Below, piece by piece: positions 45,372-53,056 of a DNA stretch of 64,000 bases (the first letter of the stretch is position 1; each line of letters begins with the position of its first letter). Source of the DNA: ZC4RG20 sp963702105 (GTDB lineage: Bacteria > Pseudomonadota > Gammaproteobacteria > Steroidobacterales > Rariloculaceae); NCBI GenBank assembly GCA_963702105.1, contig OY969712.1:3472001-3536000 (forward strand), given 5' to 3'. Position numbers and translations under genes: made by a program. The notes below the pieces were generated by a model. The model was not told the origin of the DNA and searched no databases. It saw nothing but the letters and a program-made list of their open reading frames with translations.

Positions 45372-46670
45372 TCAAGGTTCCGGAGGCGATCGCTCGACCG
45401 GCGGCACTGAGCCGCTGGTCATTCGAATTACTCTGCCCAGCGTCAAGCCTTGAACGAGGATCGAAAATACAACGACAAAGTACGTCAGGGTCAACACGAG
45501 ACTGCGCGAACCGTTGAGCGGGAGCGACAGCGCCAAGGCCACCGAGATGGCTCCGCGCAGCCCGCCCCACGTAAGGATCGGAATGGCCCCTCGCGATTGC
45601 AGATTTATCCAACCCAGGGACCCGATGATCCCCGCGACACTCAGCCAGCGCGCGGCCAGCACGATCGGTATCGCGAGGAGTCCGGCAACCAGCCACACGC
45701 GTTCGATCGGAAGCACGAGAAGCTCCAAGCCCATCAGGAGAAAGAGCACGACGTTGAGGATCTCGTCAACGAGCTCCCAGAAAGTGTCGACATGCTCGCG
45801 CGTCTTCTCCGTCATGGCGAACGCTCGCCCCTGGTTACCCACGAACAGACCCGCGACGACGACGGCGATCGGCGCGGACAGATGCAAGGCGTCTGCCGAC
45901 GCGTAAAGGCCCATGGCGAGAGCGAGCGTAAGCAGCACTTCCACCTGATAGTTGTCGACGCGCTTGAGCATTCGGTATGTGATGAAGCCCGCCCCCAAAG
46001 CCAGCGCGACGGCTCCACCCACCTCCTCGAGCAGCAGCACCCCTACCTCGCCGACCCCCACTGGGTGCCCTGCCGCGGCGCCAATGTCGACCGTTCCCGC
46101 CGCTCCGGATATCTGCAAGAGAACCAGAAAGACGACGACACCCAGCCCGTCATTGAACAAGGATTCGCCGGCCACCTGCACCTCGAGCTGCCGCGGAGCA
46201 CCGACGGACTTCATGATTCCAAGCACCGCGATCGGGTCGGTCGGCGAGATCAACGCACCGAAAGACAGTGCGTGCAGGAAGGGAATGCCAAGGCCGAGCC
46301 TACCGAGGACCAGCCACGTAACACTACCGACGATGAAGGTAGAGGCAAGCGTCCCGAACGTGGCGAGCAACGAGACCGGCAGCCACTCCCGGCCAAGCTC
46401 CGCGAGATTCACATGTATGGCTCCCGCGAACAGCAAGAAGGCGAGCATGCCGTGGAGCACGACTTGGTTGAAGTCGATCCGCGATACCAATGCCGCCGCA
46501 TGCTCGCGGACCCCGCCGGCGTAGGCACCGATCAGCACTAACACAATCGACGCAATCAAGCCTACCAGCATGACGCCGACGGTCGTCGGCAGCCTGATAT
46601 AGCGGTAATTGATGTAGCTCGAGACAGCCGCGAGCGAAATGAGGACGCTGATCAGGGAGAATAGGCCCAT
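45372..46670 (-). CDS. CPA1-type Na+/H+ antiporter (NhaP-like)
   Basis: The 432-residue protein has about twelve helices and CPA1 signatures: INYRYIRLPTTVGVMLVGLI in TM1-2, LHGMLAFLLFAGAIHVNLAE, the core ALISPTDPIAVLGIMKSVGA and the ion-binding AGESLFNDGLGVVVFLVLLQ with the conserved Asn-Asp pair. LTWGGLRGAISVALALSLP follows near the C-terminus. There is no long cytosolic regulatory tail. It exchanges Na+ or K+ for protons and would complement the two H+-ATPases in pH homeostasis. The desaturase gene lies 90 bp upstream on the same strand. Confidence 0.9.
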   Translation of the reverse strand: MGLFSLISVLISLAAVSSYINYRYIRLPTTVGVMLVGLIASIVLVLIGAYAGGVREHAAALVSRIDFNQVVLHGMLAFLLFAGAIHVNLAELGREWLPVSLLATFGTLASTFIVGSVTWLVLGRLGLGIPFLHALSFGALISPTDPIAVLGIMKSVGAPRQLEVQVAGESLFNDGLGVVVFLVLLQISGAAGTVDIGAAAGHPVGVGEVGVLLLEEVGGAVALALGAGFITYRMLKRVDNYQVEVLLTLALAMGLYASADALHLSAPIAVVVAGLFVGNQGRAFAMTEKTREHVDTFWELVDEILNVVLFLLMGLELLVLPIERVWLVAGLLAIPIVLAARWLSVAGIIGSLGWINLQSRGAIPILTWGGLRGAISVALALSLPLNGSRSLVLTLTYFVVVFSILVQGLTLGRVIRMTSGSVPPVERSPPEP

Positions 46671-46750
46671 GACGCCGCCGGGTGTTTCCCGCTACCTATC
46701 GCACGGATCTTAGGGAGTGTTCACGACTTGCAGCAGCGGCTTCAGATCTT

Positions 46751-46817
46751 CGTCTACGTCTACATCGTCATCGTCATCGTCATCATCATCCTCACCTTCA
46801 GCTTCAGCTTCAGCTTC
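46751..46817. repeat. Simple-sequence repeat (hexanucleotide tracts)
   Basis: The tract is made of CGTCTA units, then TCGTCA units passing into ATC triplets (46766-46790), then TTCAGC units (46797-46817). It lies at the 3' end of the desaturase gene. On the minus strand it encodes alternating Lys-Leu and Met-Thr in the frame now open. Such tracts can slip during replication. Confidence 0.75.
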
Positions 46818-47881
46818 GGGGCCGGCCACAACCTCGGCCGCCGAGTTCCTTGAACGAGATGAGCCGCTGGCTCTCCTCGTCCCAAAGCACCAACCGAAGG
46901 CCGTCGACGCTCTGTGGCAGCGTAACGCGCCCGAACGTCTCGCAACTCAGGATAATCCTCCAGCACCTTGTACAGGCGATAGTAGGGGATGCGGCTCGCA
47001 AGGTGATGTACGTGGTGCACCCCGATGTTCGCCGAAAACCAGCGTAAGATCCGCGGAAGCTCAACGTAAGAACTCCCGCGGAGGGCTGCAGCACCTACGT
47101 TCCAGCCCTCTGTCCTGGTCCAATGTGTGCGCTCGAATTGATGTTGTACATAGAAGAGCCAAACACCGGCCGCTCCTCCCAGCAGCACAAGCGGCACATG
47201 GATTATAAGGAACGGACCGAGACCAACAATGAAGATCATCGCACCAATGACGCCAGCAATAACGAGGTTCGTCGCCATCGTACTGAACCACGGCTTCCAT
47301 CCCGCGCGCATGAAGCCGAGCGGCACACGGTTACACAGCACGAAGAGATATATGGGTCCAAGGCCGAACATGACGGCAGGATGCCTGTAAAGTCGGTAGC
47401 AGAGGCGCCCCCAGCTCGAGCGTGCCAGGTACTCCGCTACGGTAAGGGTCGTCACGTCGCCGATGCCGCGGCGATCGAGATCACACGATGTCGCGTGATG
47501 AACCGCGTGGCCACGACGCCAATGATAGTAAGGCGTGAGCGTCAAAACGGCGCAAAGGCGGCCCGTATAGTCGTTGCTCCGTCTGTTTGGGAAAAAGGCT
47601 CCGTGCCCGCAATCGTGCTGGATCATAAACACACGCACCAGAAGCGCGGCCGTCGGCAGGAGGAGCAGTGCGTAAAGCCAATCTTGGCCGCGATTCAACG
47701 CGAAGAGCATCAAGCACCACGCGAGCGCAAAAGGTATCAGCGTGATCGCGAGCTCGTATCCGGCGCACATCGCATCCGCTTTGCAGTACCGCCGCAGCTT
47801 CCGCGCCCAACCGCGCTCATCGAATTGCGTCGTTCCGCGTTCAGCGGCCTTCGGAATGGCTACCACAGCCGCCCCCCGCAC
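46760..47881 (-). CDS. Fatty acid desaturase, C-terminal tail frameshifted
   Basis: The GTG at 47881 (or GTG 47866) starts a 373-residue frame. The three histidine boxes of membrane di-iron desaturases are intact: HDCGHGAFF, HAVHH and HHVHH, with four hydrophobic segments between. Homology follows to LEDYPELRDV and then stops. The next frame continues with GRVTLPQSVDGLRLVLWDEE, then SQRLISFKELGG, and would end at a TGA at 46810. So one base seems lost around 46930-46942. The open frame instead runs on through a hexanucleotide repeat and ends in a Lys-Leu/Met-Thr tail. The catalytic core is complete, so activity is plausible. The enzyme introduces double bonds into acyl chains and adjusts membrane fluidity. 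Confidence 0.78.
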   Translation of the reverse strand: MRGAAVVAIPKAAERGTTQFDERGWARKLRRYCKADAMCAGYELAITLIPFALAWCLMLFALNRGQDWLYALLLLPTAALLVRVFMIQHDCGHGAFFPNRRSNDYTGRLCAVLTLTPYYHWRRGHAVHHATSCDLDRRGIGDVTTLTVAEYLARSSWGRLCYRLYRHPAVMFGLGPIYLFVLCNRVPLGFMRAGWKPWFSTMATNLVIAGVIGAMIFIVGLGPFLIIHVPLVLLGGAAGVWLFYVQHQFERTHWTRTEGWNVGAAALRGSSYVELPRILRWFSANIGVHHVHHLASRIPYYRLYKVLEDYPELRDVRARYAATERRRPSVGALGRGEPAAHLVQGTRRPRLWPAPKLKLKLKVRMMMTMTMTM

Positions 47882-48227
47882 TCATCGCACCGTCCTTCTT
47901 CGGACGGGAAAAGCGTAAGGTCCATTGCATCAGTGTCGGGACGACTGTCTTTGCTCCGTGCACATTCCGGATTGGCCGACCACTCAACTCGTTGTCGACA
48001 AGCGTTCGCGCGATTGTCTGCGCTCGCGCGAGGTTGATCTGTACGCTAGTGCACATAGAAACCGGCCGTCCACAATCAATCGGTCTTCGCTCGGCATTGA
48101 TTGATATATCCCGCCTCGCCTAGGTTTGGAAGGACACGCCGGGTTCAGTCCGACACATTACCCTCATAGCCGTGCTATTATGCGGGACACACCGCTATGC
48201 TCCGCCCGTAATGGCAGGGGGCACCCT
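47882..48227. other. Divergent intergenic region between desaturase and Crp-type regulator
   Basis: About 345 bp hold the promoters of two divergent genes. A local AT-rich stretch around TTGATTGATATATCCC (48099-48114) may be part of one. A Crp-type regulator divergent from a desaturase would be placed to control it, but no palindromic site was identified with confidence. Confidence 0.3.
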
Positions 48228-48986
48228 TTGACGTCCACACCCAGACCCCACCACAGTCCAAGACAGAACCACCTTCTCGCCGCCCTGCCGAAGGCCGAGT
48301 TCGAACGCCTGTCGCCTCATCTGGAACTCATCGCCATGCCGCTCGGCGAGGCGCTGTACGAATCCGGCGGCCATCTGCAGCACGTCTACTTCCCCACAAC
48401 GTCCATTGTCTCGCTGCTCTACGTCATGGAGAACGGCGCATCGGCCGAAATCGCGGTGGTGGGCAATGAGGGTATCCTCGGTATTGCGCTGTTCATGGGC
48501 GGCGAAACCACGCCCAGTCGGGCTGTCGTGCAGAGCGCCGGGCACGGGTATAGGCTGCGATCGCAGATTATGAAGCAGGAATTCGGTCGCGGCGGGCCGG
48601 TCATGCGCCTTTTGCTGCGCTACACTCAGGCGTTGATCACCCAAATGGGACAGACTGCCGTGTGCAATCGGCACCACTCAGTGGAACAGCAATTGTGCCG
48701 GTGGCTGCTTCTGAGCCTCGACCGCCTGTCTACAAATGAATTGACAATGACCCAGGAATTGATTGCAAACATGCTGGGTGTTCGGCGCGAAGGTGTCACG
48801 GAAGCCGCTGGGAATCTGCGGCGCGCCGGCATCATTCGCTACAACCGCGGCCGCATAACCGTGCTCGATCGATCCCGTTTGGAGCAGGAAGTATGCGAGT
48901 GCTATGCGGTAGTAAAGATGGAGGTCGATAGACTGCTATCAGACATCCCTCTTGGCGATCCGTTTCGAGCAGTCGGACAGTCCTGA
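48228..48986 (+). CDS. Crp/Fnr family transcriptional regulator
   Basis: The TTG at 48228 with AGGGGG upstream gives 252 residues; an ATG at 48180 is in frame but adds an unlikely leader. An N-terminal cyclic-nucleotide-binding fold (LGEALYESGGHLQHVYFPTT; EIAVVGNEGILGIALFMGGE) is followed by the dimer helix and a winged helix-turn-helix (MTQELIANMLGVRREGVTEA, then NLRRAGIIRYNRGRITVLDR). The family branch (NEGILG..LFMGG) lacks the cysteines of Fnr and the canonical cAMP-binding residues of Crp. The effector is therefore unknown; redox and stress signals are typical of the branch. It could regulate the divergent desaturase. Confidence 0.87.
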   Translation: MTSTPRPHHSPRQNHLLAALPKAEFERLSPHLELIAMPLGEALYESGGHLQHVYFPTTSIVSLLYVMENGASAEIAVVGNEGILGIALFMGGETTPSRAVVQSAGHGYRLRSQIMKQEFGRGGPVMRLLLRYTQALITQMGQTAVCNRHHSVEQQLCRWLLLSLDRLSTNELTMTQELIANMLGVRREGVTEAAGNLRRAGIIRYNRGRITVLDRSRLEQEVCECYAVVKMEVDRLLSDIPLGDPFRAVGQS

Positions 48987-49236
48987 CGCATAAGGGTCCT
49001 TCCATCGGCCGATTCACGCCGGCCGAAACGTCGTATTTCAGCAGTCGGGCGCTGAAACGTCGACGGGAGGGCAGCTACCGAGCGGCCGCCGCCCGGTGCA
49101 GTCCCCGCCCGATTGGCCGCGAGCGCAAGCGGAGTCGGCGTCTGCAGCTGAGGAGTGGCTATGTACGTCGACGCACCGACGCCGTACGAAAAGAGGCATA
49201 TGCTCGTTCACGTTAAGGTGATGAACGAGCAATGTG

Positions 49237-50022
49237 ATGCGCCTAGGACGATACTTGAGAAGAAGCTCCGTATCGCTTCTGAGTTTTCTTCCTCTTCTGG
49301 CAGGGACTCCCCACTCCGCTAGCGCCCAAAGCGTCACGGCGCTCCCCGAGCATGCGCATGCAAGGAGCTACGGCACCGGATGGGACTGCGGTCCGGGCTA
49401 TCGCGAGGCCGATGGTGCTTGCGTGGCCATCCAGGTGCCAGCCCATGCCTATTTGACCGATACGTATCACACGAGGGGCTGGGACTGCGCTCGAGGTTAC
49501 CGCGCAGTCGATGGACACTGTGTCGCCGTAAAAGTACCGCTCAACGCGCATCTCGACTCGCTAGGCGATCGGTGGACATGCGATCGCGGCTACACGACGG
49601 CCGATGACGCTTGTCTCAAGGTCCAAGTGCCGCTGCACGCCTATCTCGCTGATTCTGGAGACCAATGGAAATGCGAGCGCGGGTATCGAAAGAGCGGTGA
49701 GACGTGCAGCGCCGTTCAACTGCCTCTGCACGCATATTTGACGGATGTTTCCTATGGTTCGGGCTGGGAGTGCAATCGGGGTTTTCGAGCTGTAGACGGA
49801 GCGTGTGTGGCAATCGAGATCCCGCCGGACGGATATCTTGCGGATGTCTCCGATGAATCCGGGTGGAGCTGCAATCGTGGCTATCGCGCAGCCGGCAACG
49901 CATGTGTCCGCGTGACCGTGCCGAAGAACGCTCACCTCGACTACTCGGGCAACAACTGGGACTGCGACCCGCCTTATCAAAGACAAGGGAACCGCTGCGA
50001 GGCGCAGACCTTCACCGATTGA
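49237..50022 (+). CDS. Secreted protein of seven tandem Cys-pair repeats
   Basis: A signal peptide (RSSVSLLSFLPLLAGTPHSA, cut near SAQ) is followed by seven repeats of 31-33 residues. The consensus is (V/L/I)P-x-x-A-(Y/H)-L, a short turn, G-W-x-C-x-R-G-Y, about six residues, then C-(V/x)-A/K-V. Each repeat has exactly two Cys, so seven likely intra-repeat disulfides. Examples are GWDCARGYRAVDGHC, WTCDRGYTTADDAC and GWECNRGFRAVDGAC. The protein has no other domain; length is 261 residues from ATG 49237 (GTG 49234 also possible). The W-x-C...C pattern recalls small EGF-like or ephrin-receptor-like Cys modules, but no named family was recognised with certainty. The strict repetition suggests an extracellular binding or spacer protein. 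Confidence 0.75.
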   Translation: MRLGRYLRRSSVSLLSFLPLLAGTPHSASAQSVTALPEHAHARSYGTGWDCGPGYREADGACVAIQVPAHAYLTDTYHTRGWDCARGYRAVDGHCVAVKVPLNAHLDSLGDRWTCDRGYTTADDACLKVQVPLHAYLADSGDQWKCERGYRKSGETCSAVQLPLHAYLTDVSYGSGWECNRGFRAVDGACVAIEIPPDGYLADVSDESGWSCNRGYRAAGNACVRVTVPKNAHLDYSGNNWDCDPPYQRQGNRCEAQTFTD

Positions 50023-50142
50023 ATAGATTGCGCCATTCAAGGTCGTCGTAGTCGTCCTCGGAGGCCGCGAGCGAGCCGTGAGCGAAGAACGGCAAGCCGC
50101 CCTGGAATCCGTTCGGCTGCCGCGCGAGGTTGTCGACGGCGC

Positions 50143-50351
50143 GTGGGAGAGGACGACCTGGACGCCGCGATCGAGGCCGCCGGGGTAACGGGCGAGTCAT
50201 CGGAGAGCCCTTCATGTACGGCTTCGCCGATGCCGCCGCCCAGCTCGACGCGCTCGGCTTCGCCGTCGAAGAGTGCGCGCTCGCGGCCAATGTTCTCGAG
50301 ACGTGCGATCCCGTCGCGCGGCATTACGGCTTCGCTCTTTCCGGCGCCTGA
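50143..50351 (+). pseudogene. Possible C-terminal remnant of a class I SAM-dependent methyltransferase
   Basis: One frame reads EDDLDAAIEAAGVTGES and, after a shift near 50195, another reads GEPFMYGFADAAAQLDALGF then AVEECALAANVLETCDPVAR before a stop at 50351. The GEPF...G pattern followed by LxALGFxVE is like the end of TIGR00027-type O-methyltransferases. No upstream part is present, so at best it is a dead fragment. The match is weak. Confidence 0.35.
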
Positions 50352-50586
50352 GGCGACTTCGTTCTCCAACCCCTGGCCGTCTTACCGCCTCGCCCAACGG
50401 CTGGAGTCGGCCCCAGAACCGCCCTCGAAGATCAGACGCTGGGGAACAAAGTGGCCAGCCAAAACCGTGACAGGCTCAACAGTCCCGCACGCGTCGCTCG
50501 TCTAATGTCCCGGGCAAGCCGACGGAATCGGAATCGACGCCGTCCTCGTTGTCACGCCTACGGTTTGTTTGCTTCGCTCAACGGTC

Positions 50587-51147
50587 ATGCCCCATCGATC
50601 ACTGTTCCTCGCGCTTTTGGGACTGACTTTGTGGCTCGCCCTGTGCCACTCTGCCTCGGCTCAGAGATGGGCCGTCATCGTCAACGGGAAGGCGATCCAT
50701 CTCAACGCTTCGAGAAGCTGGAACGAAGCCAATTGGGGACTTGGCGTCGAGCGCGAATTTGACAGCCAGGCGCATTGGGTGAAGGTCGCGCTGGCGAACG
50801 GCTTCGTGGACAGTAATAACGAAATGTCCTACATGGCTGGAGGCGGAATCCTGCGTCGCCTCGAGTGGGGCCGCTCGCGCCTGCACATCGATCTCGGCGC
50901 CGTGGGCTTCTTCATGACGCGGGCGAACATTCGCAAAGACCGCCCTTTCCCGGGACTGCTGCCGGCGCTCGCCATCGGCTCACGCTACTTTTCGGTCAAC
51001 ATGACGTATCTGCCGATGTCGATCATAGAAAATGTGACGCACGTCCATCTCTTCGATCCCACCGTCTCGAGCGTATTGTTCTTACAAGTGAAGCTCAGCC
51101 CAAGGCTGTTGGGAGCATCTTCGATTGCCCGCAGAGGCCGCCGCTAG
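50587..51147 (+). CDS. Exported protein, candidate small outer-membrane barrel
   Basis: ATG 50587 starts a signal peptide (SLFLALLGLTLWLALCHSAS, cut after ASA) and a mature protein of about 155 residues. It shows strand-like alternation: NWGLGVEREF, HWVKVALANGFVDSNNE, RLHIDLGAVGFFMTR, ALAIGSRYFSVNMTYLPMS. The AIGSRYFSVNMTYLP segment resembles the last strands of small lipid-A-modifying or acyloxyacyl-type barrels, but no catalytic motif was identified. The C-terminus does not end in Phe. No ribosome site is clear. The function is unknown. Confidence 0.55.
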   Translation: MPHRSLFLALLGLTLWLALCHSASAQRWAVIVNGKAIHLNASRSWNEANWGLGVEREFDSQAHWVKVALANGFVDSNNEMSYMAGGGILRRLEWGRSRLHIDLGAVGFFMTRANIRKDRPFPGLLPALAIGSRYFSVNMTYLPMSIIENVTHVHLFDPTVSSVLFLQVKLSPRLLGASSIARRGRR

Positions 51148-51201
51148 CGCCGATTCCGCCGGCGCATAAGGGCGGTGCCAGCGAGATAAGGCTGCCAGCC
51201 G

Positions 51202-52041
51202 CTACTCCGTGATCTTCTGCTGCTGGACGCCGTTCTGGTCGATGTACTCGCGGTTGTCCTCGCAGATGTATTCCTGGAGCTTGTAGTTCTTCATCCGGGT
51301 CCAGGAGTCGGTGTAGGTCCAGGGCTTCTCGAGATATTTGGGATCGGTGACCGTGATCGTGTCCCAGACGATGCCCGGAGCGACTTCCCTGATCTGTTCG
51401 TCGATGCGCATGTCGGGCGAATGCGGGACATCGCGCAGCTTGACGTTCTCCTTAATCCCGACCGTGGTGACATTGAGCACGCCGTTCTCCCAATGACCGA
51501 CGGACGTACCGTAGAACGTCGGGTCGATCTCGTCCTCGGGTGGAAGCTTCTGATCCAGATAGATGTGCCGGACCTGCGTATAGGCCTCCTCGATGACGGT
51601 GATCATGCCCCGCGTCTGGAGGATCTCCATCGGAAAGGTCGCGCCCATCATTGTCGGCATGCCTTCGGGCAAGCAATTGACGACCTGGCTGTTGATCGGC
51701 TTGCCGGCAGCCCGTGCTTCGGCCTCCTTCTTCTGCATCTCCTTATAGGCTCTCACGTATTCGGATTTCAGCGGCGGCTCGGCCATCGGCGGCGGCACAT
51801 GCGGCTGGGAACGCAGCTTCTTGTTCGGGTCGTCGTTGGGATCGGTGAAGCCGAGCGTGTAGACCGGGTAACGCTGCCATTCGCCCGTGATATCGATCGC
51901 GCCCTTGCCGATCACGCCCATCGACATCTTGCCATCGTCAGCCGCCGCAGGAACGATGCCGAACGCAATAACCGCCGCAATGCTGGCCGCGGCAATGCTC
52001 TTGATCGCGAGGCCGGATTTCGGACTCGTAAAATCCGTCAT
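51202..52041 (-). CDS. Exported hypothetical protein of a steroidobacter/sphingomonad-type family
   Basis: ATG 52041, overlapping the upstream stop as ATGA and preceded by GGGAG, gives 279 residues. A signal peptide (SIAAASIAAVIAFGIVPAAA) leads a mature protein with VNCLPEGMPTMMGATFPMEI, then TQVRHIYLDQKLPPEDEIDP, TFYGTSVGHWENGVLNVTTV and KPWTYTDSWTRM, ending near EYICEDNREY. Proteins with this order of motifs are frequent, often as many paralogues, in bacteria that degrade steroids and aromatics. No function is known to me. Translational coupling to the DUF6152 gene indicates that the two work together in the periplasm. Confidence 0.72.
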   Translation of the reverse strand: MTDFTSPKSGLAIKSIAAASIAAVIAFGIVPAAADDGKMSMGVIGKGAIDITGEWQRYPVYTLGFTDPNDDPNKKLRSQPHVPPPMAEPPLKSEYVRAYKEMQKKEAEARAAGKPINSQVVNCLPEGMPTMMGATFPMEILQTRGMITVIEEAYTQVRHIYLDQKLPPEDEIDPTFYGTSVGHWENGVLNVTTVGIKENVKLRDVPHSPDMRIDEQIREVAPGIVWDTITVTDPKYLEKPWTYTDSWTRMKNYKLQEYICEDNREYIDQNGVQQQKITE

Positions 52042-52478
52042 CTCACACTCCCATCCTGCTCGGAGGCCGTGCGCTTGAACGTGTTCGCGGCCGGCACCGG
52101 AGCGTCGAGCGTCCGCCCGTCGGCAAGCGTCACCTGCAGGATGAGGCCGCCGGGTTGACCGTTGAGCAAAGGCGCGATCAGTACCTTCACTTTTTCGCCA
52201 GGCTTGATGGTCGTAGAGTGCCAACCGGCGCGGACCAGCATGTTCACCGACATGCATTCGATAACGTAATGCTTGACGACGCCGTCCTTATCCGTTGCGT
52301 CAACGTCGAGATATACGTGAGGGTTAGTCCATTGCAACTTGGTGACCGTGCCTTCGACCAGCACCGACCGCTCGTGGTCGAACATCGCGAACGAATGGTG
52401 GGCCGCGGCCGGATGAGCCGCCCCGAAACCCAAAGGCCCCGCGACCACGAAAAGCAACGCCCAGGATTTCGTGCTCAT
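52038..52478 (-). CDS. DUF6152 family exported protein
   Basis: ATG 52478 follows GAGGAG and gives 146 residues with a signal peptide (WALLFVVAGPLGFGAAHPAA). The family hallmark AHHSFAMFD comes right after the cleavage site. VEGTVTKLQWTNPHVYLDVD follows, and the C-terminal half is an OB-like beta domain (KPGEKVKVLIAPLLNGQPGG). The His-His at the mature N-terminus could bind metal, though this is untested. Its stop overlaps the next gene's ATG. The family is found beside exported proteins like the one downstream. Confidence 0.8.
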   Translation of the reverse strand: MSTKSWALLFVVAGPLGFGAAHPAAAHHSFAMFDHERSVLVEGTVTKLQWTNPHVYLDVDATDKDGVVKHYVIECMSVNMLVRAGWHSTTIKPGEKVKVLIAPLLNGQPGGLILQVTLADGRTLDAPVPAANTFKRTASEQDGSVR

Positions 52479-53056
52479 CACTCGCGACTCCTCGTCCACA
52501 AAAACGATAGGTGCCAGCTGGGCGACCGCTCAATAGTCTAAAGTGCGACCTATAGAGCGACGCCCTCATCGACCCAGCCGCTCGTGCCCCTCTTACGTAC
52601 CGCTACCGCAGCCGTTTAATGACTACCAGCGGGACTTCTGTTCTCGGCCTGGAGGGCTCACTGGATGTCGTCATAGTTGACGCGGTCTGCCGCATCCGCC
52701 TCGAGAGCGGAAGAACATCGAGAAATGAGCCAATGGAGCACTGAGAGTAGCGGGCCAAACCGGCCTTTGTCCATAACCATTGGCTATACCCGTCATAGCC
52801 AAAAGTGTCCGCAACAGAAGGAAGCGTTCGACGCGCGGCGTGAGCAGGTTGGGCCAACGTCTCGGCATGCGGTCAGCGAGAAGGCACTCGATGACTTTGT
52901 TGCCCATCTTCCGACGGCCTGAAGAAGCGCTGTTCCGAGGCAAGCGGTCGAGGCCGAGGGCGCTGAGATCTTGCTGGAGCCGATACGACCATTGCGGGGC
53001 GGGCAGCCGCCCGCCCCGACTTTCGTGGAACGTTCGCGCAGAGTCCCGACGTGTGC
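52479..53056. other. Intergenic region with one strong hairpin
   Basis: This 578-bp stretch lies between the DUF6152 start and the end of the metallophosphoesterase gene. Apart from the hairpin at 52995-53018 no gene was recognised. The 142-codon minus-strand frame at 52671-53099 overlaps the phosphoesterase 3' end and has a random, Arg-rich composition. Confidence 0.4.
52995..53018. terminator. Perfect 10-bp GC hairpin downstream of metallophosphoesterase
   Basis: CGGGGCGGGC at 52995-53004 and GCCCGCCCCG at 53009-53018 form a perfect ten-pair stem with loop AGCC. It lies 39 bp past the phosphoesterase stop. There is no T-tract in the minus direction; ACTTTCG follows on the plus strand. It is probably a transcript-ending or stabilising hairpin. 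Confidence 0.5.
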
